A stretch of 64,000 bases of DNA from JANXLS01 sp035308565 (GTDB lineage: Bacteria > Planctomycetota > SZUA-567 > H5-PLA8): assembly GCA_035308565.1 (NCBI GenBank), contig DATGGK010000074.1, forward strand, positions 38,159 through 102,158, given 5' to 3'. Positions within the stretch are counted from its first letter, which is position 1. The number at the start of each line of letters is the position of its first letter. Positions 24,801 through 32,640 of this stretch are shown here, in pieces. The notes under the pieces were generated by a model, which had not been told where the DNA came from, did no database searches, and saw only the letters and a program-made list of their open reading frames with translations. The translations under genes were made by a program, and so were the position numbers.

Positions 24801-26199
24801 ACGGCCCGTAGATGTCCACATAATAGAGGAGCTGCTCGAGCGTGTTGCTCAGTGTTCGCAAGCGCGATTTCAATCGTCGCCCGCCGGGCACAGGAATCGG
24901 ACTGTTGAGCACCAGATTCGCCGCTTTGATCGGCCGCAAATAACGGTTCTTGATGCGCCAGCGATACTGCGCGATCGTCGGAAATTTCCACATCGGCACA
25001 ATCACCGGCTTGCCCGCGCGGTCGGTCATCGGATGCTTCTGAAAATAATCGCGCACATATTCGAAGAGCGTGCGGAACACGAGCGGATTCTCGCTCGAAC
25101 TGGCCACGGTGATCAAATCGAACGCGCCGCGCTTCCCGGCGATGTGCGCGGCCGCGGCGAGAATTCCATTCACGACCAAATCCGCCGGAATAATGTCGAG
25201 CACCACTTTTTCACTCGCCGGAAAATCGGTGAGGCGCCCTTTGCCGAAACCGATGATGATCGGATCGGCCATGCGCAATCCATCAAGCCAGCCCGGCTCC
25301 GGTTCGCGCAAACTCGATTCAATAATCGACGGCCGCACGATAATTGTCGGCACATCGCCGTGCGTCAGCTTGATGAATTGCTCGCCCAGAAATTTCGTGT
25401 ACGTGTACGTGTCGTTCCAGCCCAGGCTCTGCGCGCGGCGCATGCCTGCATCGACCAGCGCCGTGCGCATCCGGTCTTTGCCTTCTTCGCTGTCGGGCGC
25501 GATTTTTTTCTTCGCGAAAATCGTCTCACAGTCTTTTTTGACGCTCGCCGCCAATTCGCCCAGCCGCGCGACCTCCTCTTTGACGTCGAATTTCTCCGGC
25601 CGCTTCACATTCGTCGGAAGCTGCGCATCAATGGCTTCCAGCGGCGTGAGCAATTTCTCCGGAATGTTGCCGGTGCGTTTGCCGCTCACGTAGGCCGTCG
25701 AAATGTGCACGTACGCCGCGTTCGCTGCGCGCGCCAGTTCAAGCAGCCGTTGCGGCCCCATCGTGTTAAGGTCCAAAGCCAGATCGAGCCGCTCGTCGAA
25801 AACGACCGTCGCGGCGCTGTTGATCACCAGCTTTACTTTTTTCGCCAGTTCGTTGAACGCCGTTTCGTCCAGGCCAAGCCGTTCGGCGGTGAGATCGCCG
25901 GGCACGCATGTAATTTTGGATTCGCAATACGCCAGAAATTCGTCGCCATGTTTCTCGCGCAATCGGCCGAACGCACTGTTGCGCAAAATTTCGTCGCGCA
26001 GCCTTTCGCGCGGATCGACCCGCGTGCCGTCCGCTTTAACGCGCGGGCGAATGAGCAGAAAAATCTGCCCAACTTCCGGCAAATCGCGCAGAATCTTTTC
26101 GGTGACCGCTTTAGCCAGAAAGCCCGTCGAGCCGGTCAACAGCACACCCGCGCCGGCAAACGTGCCGCGGATCGTAATGGAATTAGTCTCGGAACTCAT
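21808..26199 (-). CDS. Four-part fatty-acyl megaenzyme: acyl reductase - AMP-ligase - carrier protein - acyltransferase
   Basis: About 1463 residues from 26199 (MSSETNSITIRG); the frame continues upstream but without domain content. Order: NAD(P)-binding fatty acyl reductase of the Male-sterile/FAR type (15-400; VLLTGSTGFLAKAV, active-site YTYTK) with FAR C-terminal region to ~530; acyl-AMP/CoA ligase (~560-1060; ILFTSGTTREPKGVMLSH, GYGLTETSPV, KTGDLGRIDKDGYLHITGR); acyl carrier domain (~1130-1200; DLALDSI with the pantetheine serine); PlsC-type acyltransferase (~1240-1463; NHCSHLD and FPEGTRS). Such a set could activate a fatty acid, reduce it to the alcohol and esterify a glycerol lipid. 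The domain set recalls the myxobacterial ether-lipid enzyme ElbD (from memory). The linker before the acyltransferase contains a family A palindrome. Confidence 0.92.
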   Translation of the reverse strand: MSSETNSITIRGTFAGAGVLLTGSTGFLAKAVTEKILRDLPEVGQIFLLIRPRVKADGTRVDPRERLRDEILRNSAFGRLREKHGDEFLAYCESKITCVPGDLTAERLGLDETAFNELAKKVKLVINSAATVVFDERLDLALDLNTMGPQRLLELARAANAAYVHISTAYVSGKRTGNIPEKLLTPLEAIDAQLPTNVKRPEKFDVKEEVARLGELAASVKKDCETIFAKKKIAPDSEEGKDRMRTALVDAGMRRAQSLGWNDTYTYTKFLGEQFIKLTHGDVPTIIVRPSIIESSLREPEPGWLDGLRMADPIIIGFGKGRLTDFPASEKVVLDIIPADLVVNGILAAAAHIAGKRGAFDLITVASSSENPLVFRTLFEYVRDYFQKHPMTDRAGKPVIVPMWKFPTIAQYRWRIKNRYLRPIKAANLVLNSPIPVPGGRRLKSRLRTLSNTLEQLLYYVDIYGPYVNLECRYEIGHALELLSALPPDERAAFDFDPRAIRWKSYLQDVHIPGLKRNILRMESVPRTGAGEGTLLDEEKEKALKRIGARKETGMLVRGVPQTVVDLCARGADRYGDKALVEIRRGGAVMRITYAEMYERASELARKLIPRLGLIAGDRVVLMAENSPEWALAYLSVSRANCTVVPLDRMMPEKDALRLAKLVEAKAIVVSPAILKNGADEFGDCGLPLLNVLNELNPHEGSAWTYPEASMGERPLRDPAPESPASILFTSGTTREPKGVMLSHANVVADALAVAEVLEPMQNDRFLSVLPLHHAFEFSCGFLIPMYGGSTIHHIESIQDIAATMKLAEITVVLGVPRLFQLFMDRIKAQIAASGTVAKISASVGKSLAGTLELFGNPDARKSIFKKVHDGFGGHVRLFVCGGAPLDPEIYTFFKDFGITICEGYGLTETSPVLTVNPLSATKAGSVGPAVPGVEMRIHAPGADGIGEVRARGPVIMQGYWRNPDATAQVFESGWFKTGDLGRIDKDGYLHITGRLKDVIVTTAGKNVYPDEIELALKDIAGVKELCVVGLPSRAGHGEEVAAVIVLKNENMQGGSPHHNALRNSVESAVDRANQALPSHQRVARVEFQDEDLPKTSTLKIQRNKVRERYAGGGKAAASATALDAVAVAAAQSDVAARESAIFVEVARTAAELSGRMKASELSPSTKLEIDLALDSIARMDLISKLELRFNVRIPPGHEGKLFTLRDAVTVVEDALKAGGAPASSRLDSGTGILSRSSQNIEDVKSSLKGSVSKTVLQGVFGSTASVFMNTWLRVEGRGLENIPPGGAYILAANHCSHLDSMAIREVLGSRAKSLHVMGAKDYFFDTTLKSWFFSTFLNALPFDREENIADGLALCKTVLDSGRAILLFPEGTRSITGELQSFRSGVGVLAVELDVPIVPVNLRGTFESLPKGRMVPRPKRIAVTVGKPVDFSAIRKERGAAQATELYRRAANELRARIEALG
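22521..22542. repeat. REP-like palindrome, family A, in the megaenzyme linker
   Basis: Inverted copy of 714-735; it encodes GGAPASSRL between the carrier and acyltransferase domains (about residue 1219). Confidence 0.82.
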
Positions 26200-26414
26200 G
26201 CGGTGCGATTTTATTTCATTGCGCCCGATTTTGAAATGCGAATCGCGCCAAATATGTTTTTGCTCCCGCCCCTTGCCGAACTTCAATCGCGTTGGACGAA
26301 GCTTGGGCCATAATTGGGCGGAGTGAGGCCGGCGTTTCCATTTATCTTCATGCGTCATCGGATCATAGCGAAAACTGAGCGTGCGGCACTCAAAATGCTT
26401 TCCCACGCAATGGC

Positions 26415-26433
26415 TCGACACCCGGTGTGTCGA
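26415..26433. promoter_or_regulatory. Perfect inverted repeat upstream of the lipoprotein gene
   Basis: TCGACAC-CCGGT-GTGTCGA, 41 bases upstream of the lipoprotein start in the 274-bp divergent region. It could be an operator or 5'-leader hairpin; followed by an A/T-rich stretch. Confidence 0.4.
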
Positions 26434-26473
26434 AAATCACTTTTAATTTTTCCAAATAAGGAGGGCACTCATC

Positions 26474-27034
26474 ATGTCCATTCGATCCATCCTTGCATCG
26501 CTCGCGCTAACCATCGGCGCGCTGTTCGTCCTGACCGGCTGCAACCACTGCTGCGGCGACCGCGGCTACTCCGACGCCGGCCCCAATAACGGCGGCTACG
26601 CCGAAGGCGGAGCTTACGTTGAAGGCGGAGCGTACGTCGAGAACACCGCGCCGGTTCAAACGCGCCGAGTCTACAACGCGGACGGCACGTTCACGGAAAT
26701 GCCCATTGACGCCGGTTATGCGCGCAGAGATTTCGACGGCAACCGGATCAACGCCGTGGACGTCGAAGTGAATCGCCGCGACGACATCAATCGCCGGGAG
26801 GGCGACGCAAACCGCCGCGATGCGAACACCAATACACGCGACACCAACGCGAACCGCAGCGACACGAATGCCACGAAGCACGAGAGCGACGCCAACCGCA
26901 GCGGCACGAACGCCAACACGCGCGACCAGAATTCGCGCACTGAAAACAAGCCGAGCGTTCAGAACAACAACACTCCGGCGAACAACAGCACCGACAACAA
27001 AAAGTTGCCGGAACCGACTGACGACAAAAAGTAA
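26474..27034 (+). CDS. Lipoprotein with Asn/Asp/Arg-rich heptapeptide repeats
   Basis: A 186-residue predicted lipoprotein: signal segment and lipobox LTGC (Cys at 23). Residues 40-60 contain GGAYVEGGAYVE; residues about 105-160 are seven-residue repeats with conserved Ala-Asn and Arg-Asp (GDANRRD, ANTNTRD, TNANRSD, SDANRSG, TNANTRD), highly polar and probably disordered. It has the clearest ribosome site of the window, AAGGAGG nine bases before ATG, which suggests strong expression. No known domain. Likely a surface- or periplasm-exposed low-complexity lipoprotein. Confidence 0.82.
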   Translation: MSIRSILASLALTIGALFVLTGCNHCCGDRGYSDAGPNNGGYAEGGAYVEGGAYVENTAPVQTRRVYNADGTFTEMPIDAGYARRDFDGNRINAVDVEVNRRDDINRREGDANRRDANTNTRDTNANRSDTNATKHESDANRSGTNANTRDQNSRTENKPSVQNNNTPANNSTDNKKLPEPTDDKK

Positions 27035-27068
27035 TGACTGTATCGGTGGCGCCATATCGTAAGGGGCG

Positions 27069-27112
27069 CGCGCTATTCTCCAACCATCCCCCACTTGTGG
27101 GAGAATAGCGCG
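27069..27112. terminator. 13-bp perfect hairpin after the lipoprotein gene
   Basis: Arms CGCGCTATTCTCC (27069-27081) and its complement (27100-27112). It lies between convergent genes; no U-tract follows, so terminator function is inferred from position. Confidence 0.5.
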
Positions 27113-27146
27113 GACTTGATCGAACGGTTGCCGCCACACGCGAAGC

Positions 27147-27176
27147 ACGGCCCGATCCAGCGATGGATCGGGCCGT
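27147..27176. terminator. 12-bp perfect hairpin between convergent genes
   Basis: Arms ACGGCCCGATCC and GGATCGGGCCGT with six-base loop, just after the EVE gene stop on the minus strand. Probable bidirectional terminator together with the hairpin at 27069. Confidence 0.55.
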
Positions 27177-27182
27177 TGCGAT

Positions 27183-27650
27183 TCAAGCTTTCGCGCCGCC
27201 CAATTTCAATACAATCCGCCACTCCGCTTCCGTCACCGGCTGGACCGAAAGCCGCGCGCCGCGCTGAACGACCATCATCTTCTCCAACCCAGCGGTCTTC
27301 TTCAATTCCTCGAGTGTCACCGGCCGTTCGAATTCCCGCTCAAACGCAATCTCCGCCATTACCCACGTCGGATTTTCGCGCGAGCTCTTCGCGTCGTAAT
27401 ACTCGCTGTTCTTGTCGAATTGAGACGGATCGGGCACGCCCGCGCGCAGAACTTTCGCCGTGCCGGCGATCGCTTTCGGCTCCGCGCTGCTGTGGTAAAA
27501 AAGCACGCCGTCGCCCGGCTGCATGGAATCGCGCATGAAATTGCGCGCCTGATAATTCCGCACGCCGGTCCATCCTGTCGATCCATCCTTCTTTAATTGC
27601 GAAAACGGATAAACGTCCGGTTCGGATTTCACCAGCCAATATTTTTTCAT
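27183..27650 (-). CDS. EVE-domain protein
   Basis: A 155-residue single-domain EVE (PUA-like) protein; the start at 27650 gives the classic opening MKKYWLVKSEPDVYPF. Motifs TGWTGVRNYQARNFMRD, GDGVLFYHSS and NPTWVMAEI match the family, which binds modified bases (methyl-cytosine type in related domains). No restriction or toxin gene lies next to it, so a housekeeping role is as likely as a defence one. Confidence 0.92.
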   Translation of the reverse strand: MKKYWLVKSEPDVYPFSQLKKDGSTGWTGVRNYQARNFMRDSMQPGDGVLFYHSSAEPKAIAGTAKVLRAGVPDPSQFDKNSEYYDAKSSRENPTWVMAEIAFEREFERPVTLEELKKTAGLEKMMVVQRGARLSVQPVTEAEWRIVLKLGGAKA

Positions 27651-27662
27651 GCGCGAATCCAT

Positions 27663-27689
27663 GTAGAACGGAGCAATGCTCCGTTCTAC
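27663..27689. repeat. Perfect palindrome, family D (GTAGAACGGAGC-AAT-GCTCCGTTCTAC)
   Basis: 12-bp arms with three-base loop between the PrkA-like stop and the EVE gene; the arm overlaps the PrkA-like stop codon. A related element lies inside pilT at 51275-51300. Confidence 0.88.
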
Positions 27690-30013
27690 TTTCCTTTCCC
27701 TTCCTTCGTATTCTGCTGCACGGTACGCAACACGAAGGCAATGGCTTCCTTCGAGCTATCGTCAATGTAGCGATATTTCTCACGCATCACGCGCAACGAC
27801 CCCTCGATCTTGGGCAGTTCCTGCGCCGGAATTAGCGACTGATCGTCCCCGCCATAGACCAGAACGTAGCGCGCCAGCAAGAGGAACGCGCGCGTCTGTG
27901 CTTTGTAGAAGCTCTCCTGCAGCGCTTCGTAAATGTCGCTGAACACTTCGTGGTAATCGATCTTCTCATTCGGATGTTCAAGCGAAAACGCGGCGATGCG
28001 CGTGATCAGGTTGCGCCGATATGAATCGGCGGGTTCCTTGAGCGACATCATTTTTTCGACGCCTTCCATCACCGCGTTGCTGGGGTCTTCGTACGTTCCC
28101 GTGCGCTGGTTGAGAATCTTTTCGGCGGAGACGTATGCGCGCACGTGTTTGAAATACTCTTCGATCTGCCGGTCGTATTCGCTTTCAGCGACCAGGCCCA
28201 TCGAATCGTACACTTCACGCGACACCCATCGGAAATATTCGCCGCGCACCGCATCGATGAACGCTTCGCAATCGTGGTAGCCATCCTCCGGCTCCAGGCG
28301 CAAAAAATCGTACACCGTTTTGTCGCGCAGCAATTTGTCCATCGCCTCAAAGACGCCCAGCGGGGACAGGAATTTGCGGTCGGGATTGGCGCCGGCGTCT
28401 GAAAGCAGCGATTTCATCTCGCGCGCCGACGCGCCGCGCCGCCCTTCGTACGCCGCGCAGACGAAATTCTCGAACTCCGCCATCTGGTCGCGGTGTTCGT
28501 CGCGCAGCGTCGGAATGTGCGCGCGCAGCAGTTTCTTCTCTTCCGAATTCATGCCTTCCGGCACCGTGCCGTCGTCGTAAAGCTTGGCTTTGTCCATCGG
28601 CGTCAGGCGCCGGATCACCGCGGAAATCTCCGCCGGATATTGGCCCGGATCGGGTTTGCGCAGGCGCGTCATCACTGCCCACAACGCGGCCACGTCCGCG
28701 GTGTGCGGTGCGACGTGGCGCGTCTCGCGGATTTCGTCGATGAATGGCCGATAAATCGCGCGCTCCTTGCGCCACTCCAGCAAATACGGCACGCGCACGA
28801 GCTCGATGCGGCCCTTGTAGCTCGTGAAATCCGGCGTCGCCTTGAACGCCGACAACTGCTTTTCGTTGCACGTGCCGATCATCACGCAATTGAGTTTCGC
28901 CGACACATTTGGCAAACTCACTTCGCCCCGCTCAACGGTGCTGAGCAAATATTTGTTGAGTTCGAGGTTGCGCTTCAGAAAATCCGAGTACTCGACAACT
29001 CCGCCGCTGGCTTCGATCAACTCGCCGTTGAGGTCCATGAGCTGCAAGCCTTGCAGCATCACCGGCAGCGTGACGCCCTGATCGTAGGCCGTGGGCCGCG
29101 CGCCGGCATCGACGGCCTGCTGCGGCTCAATCGCCGACGCGCCCGTGCGGTACCGCTTCGAAATGAAGTAGCGTTCGACCTGCACGTGGCGGATCACTTT
29201 CAGCCAATCGCCGCGGTACGCGGTCAGCAGCGCGTCGTAAATCTGCTTGTTCTTCATCGACAGCGTGCTCTCGCGCAGATACGGCGCGCGCAGCCGTTCC
29301 GCCAGCGCCGTGTCCGCCGGGTTGCGCGCGATCAACTCCTCGAAGAAGCGTGCGCGGTGTTCGATCGGGATCAGAAAAATCGGCGGTTCGCGCAATTCGC
29401 TCATGAGCTTGCACGAAACCAGCGTTTCGTCGATGAATGCGAGCGTTTCGCGCGGCAAATCGTCGCCTTTGCCGCCGAAGCCCATGCCTTTGCCTTCGCC
29501 TTTCTCGGTGAAGATCCAATTGAAGCGGAACAGCGCGCCGTCTTCCAGCAGCGAATAGTGTTCAAGCGCCCGGAAAAGCAGATTGAGGATCGTGCTTTTC
29601 GCCGAACCGTTCGGCCCATGCAGCAGCACCAGTTTGTCGCAGGAACCCGTCAGCGCGAAGCGGCGCAGGTGCCGCACCAGATCGAGCTGCACCTGCTCCT
29701 GGCCTTCCAGCACATTGCGCCCGTCGTCCCACGGCGCGTCGAAAAGCGAAAAGCGCATGCACTTTCCGCCGATGCCGTTGACCTTGCGCGTGCCGAAATG
29801 CTTGAAGACATCGAAGGTGTATTGCGCCGCGTTGCGCCCCAGCAGCATCGGCCGCGCGATGAAGGAATCGATGTATTGTTGAAACGACAGTATGCGTTTC
29901 TGGTTGCGAAAGTTTGCCAGCGAGTTGTCGTTGACCTGCTTGAAGAATTCGTGCAGGTTGAGCACGCTGGCGGGGTCTGCGACTACGCTGCCCATGCGAG
30001 TGTTGCCGGCCAT
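27686..30013 (-). CDS. PrkA-like AAA+ serine protein kinase, long divergent paralogue
   Basis: A 775-residue relative of the PrkA/YeaG family, about 95 residues longer than the paralogue at 36.3 kb. Walker A LHGPNGSAKST at 131-141; a nearby FNWIFTEKGEGKGMGFGGKG insert is absent from the canonical protein. Shared family segments are CVMIGTCNEKQLSAFK, VRVPYLLEWRKE, the ARHVAPHT-like RETRHVAPHTADVAALWAVMTRLRKP, and the C-terminal kinase-like part. PrkA proteins phosphorylate serine in proteins under stress. It is followed on the strand by EVE and preceded by DUF502; no DUF444 or SpoVR gene is adjacent, unlike the second copy. Confidence 0.9.
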   Translation of the reverse strand: MAGNTRMGSVVADPASVLNLHEFFKQVNDNSLANFRNQKRILSFQQYIDSFIARPMLLGRNAAQYTFDVFKHFGTRKVNGIGGKCMRFSLFDAPWDDGRNVLEGQEQVQLDLVRHLRRFALTGSCDKLVLLHGPNGSAKSTILNLLFRALEHYSLLEDGALFRFNWIFTEKGEGKGMGFGGKGDDLPRETLAFIDETLVSCKLMSELREPPIFLIPIEHRARFFEELIARNPADTALAERLRAPYLRESTLSMKNKQIYDALLTAYRGDWLKVIRHVQVERYFISKRYRTGASAIEPQQAVDAGARPTAYDQGVTLPVMLQGLQLMDLNGELIEASGGVVEYSDFLKRNLELNKYLLSTVERGEVSLPNVSAKLNCVMIGTCNEKQLSAFKATPDFTSYKGRIELVRVPYLLEWRKERAIYRPFIDEIRETRHVAPHTADVAALWAVMTRLRKPDPGQYPAEISAVIRRLTPMDKAKLYDDGTVPEGMNSEEKKLLRAHIPTLRDEHRDQMAEFENFVCAAYEGRRGASAREMKSLLSDAGANPDRKFLSPLGVFEAMDKLLRDKTVYDFLRLEPEDGYHDCEAFIDAVRGEYFRWVSREVYDSMGLVAESEYDRQIEEYFKHVRAYVSAEKILNQRTGTYEDPSNAVMEGVEKMMSLKEPADSYRRNLITRIAAFSLEHPNEKIDYHEVFSDIYEALQESFYKAQTRAFLLLARYVLVYGGDDQSLIPAQELPKIEGSLRVMREKYRYIDDSSKEAIAFVLRTVQQNTKEGKGK

Positions 30014-30034
30014 AAGCGAGTCCTCTTGTGCTAA

Positions 30035-30060
30035 AAGCGGGTCGTGCGACTGGCCCGCTT
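30035..30060. terminator. Hairpin AAGCGGG...CCCGCTT upstream of the PrkA-like gene
   Basis: 7-bp arms in the 86-bp gap after the DUF502 gene; may be a terminator of DUF502 or a leader hairpin. Confidence 0.35.
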
Positions 30061-30099
30061 GCCACTCACTTTTATCGGCGTGCGAGCGACATGCAATCG

Positions 30100-30879
30100 T
30101 TATTTCTTTTCAAGCGCTTCGAGCGCGTCCGCGGGAGCGGGTTTCCACGCGTCGCTAACGGCGGGTTTGACGATGGAACCGCCGGCGCCTTTCGCGTGCT
30201 CGCCCGGCGCCAACATGCCGCCGGAGACGACCATCTTCAGCGCGTCCTGCACGGACATGTCTAGGTCCATGGTTTCTTCGACGGGCACCACCAGCATGAA
30301 TCCGGCGCTGGGAATCGGCGAGGTTGGCACGAAGACCGTGACCATCGGCGTCAGGCGCACCGTTTTCTTCTCCTTTGGCACGAATCGCATGATATTCTCG
30401 CCTGGTCCGGTAACGAACCCGATGGCCCACACGCCGGCATACGGAAACTGGACTGCGACAGCGCGCTGGAATTTCGATTTGCCCTCCGTCGATATGAAGG
30501 CCGCGCCCAGTTGCTTGATCGATCCGTACAGCATCCCGACCAATGGCAGCCGGTTGAGCCCCAATTCGATGCTGTTCAAAACAAGCCGCCCCACAAAGCT
30601 GCGCATCACGATGCCCAGCAGCACCACAAAAATCAAAATCAGGAATAGTCCGATCAACGGAACCACAGCCTCGCCGAATGGCGAGCTGAGCAGTTTCGAC
30701 ATGGGGCTTTCACTGGTGTTCCCGCCGCTGACCGCGCTGAAAATCGACCTCAGCGGCCTGTTGATTTGCTGCCAGCCCCACGCCAGACAGACGATCGTCA
30801 CGGCAAACGGCACCGCGACGAGAAATCCCGTCACAAAGTTGCGGCGCAGCGCTTCCCGAAATTTTGCAAAGACAGCCAT
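30100..30879 (-). CDS. DUF502 family membrane protein
   Basis: A 259-residue integral membrane protein of the DUF502 family (COG2928). Start at 30879 has GGAGG seven bases upstream; an in-frame extension to 30990 consists only of repeat-derived sequence (FRLKAGLQT). Features: helix FVTGFLVAVPFAVTIVCLAW, second helix LIGLFLILIFVVLLGIV, then the signature LPLVGMLYGSIKQLGAAF and PTSPIPSAGFMLVVP. In plants and bacteria the family is linked to stress or transport but the molecular role is unknown. Confidence 0.9.
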   Translation of the reverse strand: MAVFAKFREALRRNFVTGFLVAVPFAVTIVCLAWGWQQINRPLRSIFSAVSGGNTSESPMSKLLSSPFGEAVVPLIGLFLILIFVVLLGIVMRSFVGRLVLNSIELGLNRLPLVGMLYGSIKQLGAAFISTEGKSKFQRAVAVQFPYAGVWAIGFVTGPGENIMRFVPKEKKTVRLTPMVTVFVPTSPIPSAGFMLVVPVEETMDLDMSVQDALKMVVSGGMLAPGEHAKGAGGSIVKPAVSDAWKPAPADALEALEKK

Positions 30880-30940
30880 CCACGAACCTCCGCACTGAAT
30901 TATCCGATTAGACGCGAGAATAGAAAGCGAAAGTGTATTC

Positions 30941-31017
30941 GTTTGTAGTCCCGCCTTTAGGCGGAAGCGCGTGTCGGCCGCGACGAACATTCCGCCTAAA
31001 GGCGGGACTACGAACTC
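30941..31017. repeat. Inverted pair of family B palindromes (BIME-like)
   Basis: GTAGTCCCGCCTTTAGGCGG at 30945-30964 and its mirror at 30992-31011, separated by about 27 bases, between livF and the DUF502 gene. The livF stop lies at the right edge. Same arrangement as at 55193-55285. Confidence 0.88.
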
Positions 31018-31732
31018 ACCCGCCCAGATACGCTTTCATAATGGAATCGTCGCGCAAAAGTTTCTTCGGGTCGCCTTCCTGAACCACGCGCCCCGTTTCC
31101 AGCACATACGCCTGATCCGCGATTTCGAGCGCCTGTCGCGCATTTTGTTCGACCAGCAGGATAGTGACGCGCTGCTGCTTGAGTTCCTTCAACACGCCGA
31201 AGATGCGTTCGACGATCAGCGGCGCAAGCCCCAGGCTCGGCTCATCCAGCATCAGCAACTTCGGCCGCGCCATCAGCGCGCGCGCAATCGCCAGCATCTG
31301 CTGTTCTCCGCCGGAGAGCGTGCCCGCGGATTGCGCCGCGCGTTCGCTCAAAATCGGAAACATTTCGCGCATTTTCTTGATGTCGGAGGCGATCCCCTTG
31401 TCGTTGCGCGTGTACGCGCCCAGCGCCAGATTTTCATCGACGGTCAAATCAGGAAATATGCGCCGTCCTTCCGGACACAGCACCAGCCCGCGCGCAACAT
31501 TGAGATGCGCCGGCGATCCAGCAATATTCTGCCGGTCAAAAATCACTGCCCCATTCGACGGCGGCTGAATCCCGCAGATCGCTTTGAGCGTGGTGGTCTT
31601 CCCCGCGCCATTGGCGCCGATCAGCGCGGTCAGTTCGCCGCGCTTCACGGTCAGGCTCACGTTCTTGATCGCGTGAATCCCGCCGTAATGCACGTCGATG
31701 CCCTGGACGTCGAGCATGGGGTGGTCAATCAT
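31016..31732 (-). CDS. livF: Branched-chain amino-acid ABC transporter ATPase LivF
   Basis: A 238-residue ABC ATPase of the LivF type: Walker A GANGAGKTT, signature LSGGEQQMLAIARAL, Walker B LLMLDEPSLGLAP and the LivF ending DPKKLLRDDSIMKAYLGG. With LivG it drives import of branched-chain amino acids or related solutes through LivHM. Start at 31732; the upstream in-frame residues are encoded by a heptad array and excluded. Last gene of the liv operon. Confidence 0.95.
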   Translation of the reverse strand: MIDHPMLDVQGIDVHYGGIHAIKNVSLTVKRGELTALIGANGAGKTTTLKAICGIQPPSNGAVIFDRQNIAGSPAHLNVARGLVLCPEGRRIFPDLTVDENLALGAYTRNDKGIASDIKKMREMFPILSERAAQSAGTLSGGEQQMLAIARALMARPKLLMLDEPSLGLAPLIVERIFGVLKELKQQRVTILLVEQNARQALEIADQAYVLETGRVVQEGDPKKLLRDDSIMKAYLGG

Positions 31733-31734
31733 AG

Positions 31735-31823
31735 TCTGAAGTCCAAGGTCAAAGGTCCAAAGTCCATTAGTCAGGCCCTCGCGCACAATCGACGTTGGAC
31801 CCTGGACCTTGGACTTTGGACTT
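31735..31823. repeat. Inverted pair of 7-bp-period arrays between livG and livF
   Basis: AGTCCAA/GGTCAAA units at 31735-31768 face TGGACCT/TGGACTT units at 31794-31823. The livG stop codon touches the right block. Confidence 0.9.
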
Positions 31824-32640
31824 ACTCGTGCTCCTTCCCCAAATACGCCTCAATCACCGTCGGATTTTCGCGCACTTCCGCCGGCGTGCCTTTCGCGATC
31901 GTCACGCCGTGATCCAGCACCAGCAGCCGCTGCACAAGACCCATTACGAACTGCATGTCGTGTTCGATCACCAGCAAACTGAGCTTGAATTTTGCGCGAA
32001 TCTCGCGCAGCAATTCCTGCAGCGCATCGGATTCCGTGTCGTTCATGCCGGCCGCCGGCTCGTCGAGCAGCAGCAATTTCGGCGCGGCCGCCAGCGCGCG
32101 CGCGATCTCCAATTTGCGCTGCGCGCCATAGGGCAAATTGCGGCTGAGCATGTTGCATTTGTCGGCCAGGCCCATCAGTTCGAGCAGTTGATGCGCTTCG
32201 CGCTGAACGCGCGCTTCCTCGTCCTTGTACGAATTCTTGCGGAACACCGCCGCAATCACACTGGCTTTGCATTGCGTCTGAAAACCAGTCATCACATTTT
32301 CAAGCACGCTCATGTCTTTGAAGAGCCGGATATTTTGAAAAGTGCGCGCCACACCCAGCGCCGTCACGCGATCGGGCGTGAAGCGCAGCGTATCGACCCC
32401 ACGGATGCGGATGCAGCCAGTGTCGGGTTTGTACGCGCCGGTGAGCAGATTAAAAACCGTCGTCTTCCCTGCGCCGTTCGGTCCGATCAGCCCGACGATC
32501 TCGCCATCGCCGATCGTGATCGAAAATTTCGAAACGGCGCATAGCCCGCCGAAGCGCTTGTCAATGTTTTCCGCGCATAGAATCGGCTCCGAAGAATCAT
32601 TCGCAGGCGGGACGCCTGCGCTACGGGATTTACTTTCCAT
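31822..32640 (-). CDS. livG: Branched-chain amino-acid ABC transporter ATPase LivG
   Basis: A 272-residue ATPase with Walker A GPNGAGKTT, LivG-type VARTFQNIRLF, signature NLPYGAQRKLEIARAL and Walker B LLLDEPAAGMN, ending NPTVIEAYLGKE. The N-terminal SRSAGVPPAND is encoded by a family C palindrome in frame ahead of the normal start of the fold (ILCAENIDKRFGG). It overlaps livM by 11 bases. Confidence 0.95.
   Translation of the reverse strand: MESKSRSAGVPPANDSSEPILCAENIDKRFGGLCAVSKFSITIGDGEIVGLIGPNGAGKTTVFNLLTGAYKPDTGCIRIRGVDTLRFTPDRVTALGVARTFQNIRLFKDMSVLENVMTGFQTQCKASVIAAVFRKNSYKDEEARVQREAHQLLELMGLADKCNMLSRNLPYGAQRKLEIARALAAAPKLLLLDEPAAGMNDTESDALQELLREIRAKFKLSLLVIEHDMQFVMGLVQRLLVLDHGVTIAKGTPAEVRENPTVIEAYLGKEHE
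32601..32627. repeat. REP-like palindrome, family C, at the 5' end of livG
   Basis: GCAGGC-GGGAC-GCCTGC with flanks; read in frame as AGVPPA within the first 20 codons of livG. Confidence 0.82.

Noticed and set aside
24103..26313. 736-codon plus-strand open frame opposite the megaenzyme
   Set aside because: The minus strand holds unmistakable reductase and ligase motifs across the same span; the plus frame is His/Arg/Gln-rich antisense sequence.
28493..30034. 513-codon plus-strand open frame opposite the long PrkA-like gene
   Set aside because: Antisense shadow; no recognisable motif, while the minus strand has Walker A and PrkA family motifs.
30880..30990. Upstream start of the DUF502 gene at 30990
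   Set aside because: The added residues are encoded by a family B palindrome and the 30879 ATG has a strong GGAGG site.
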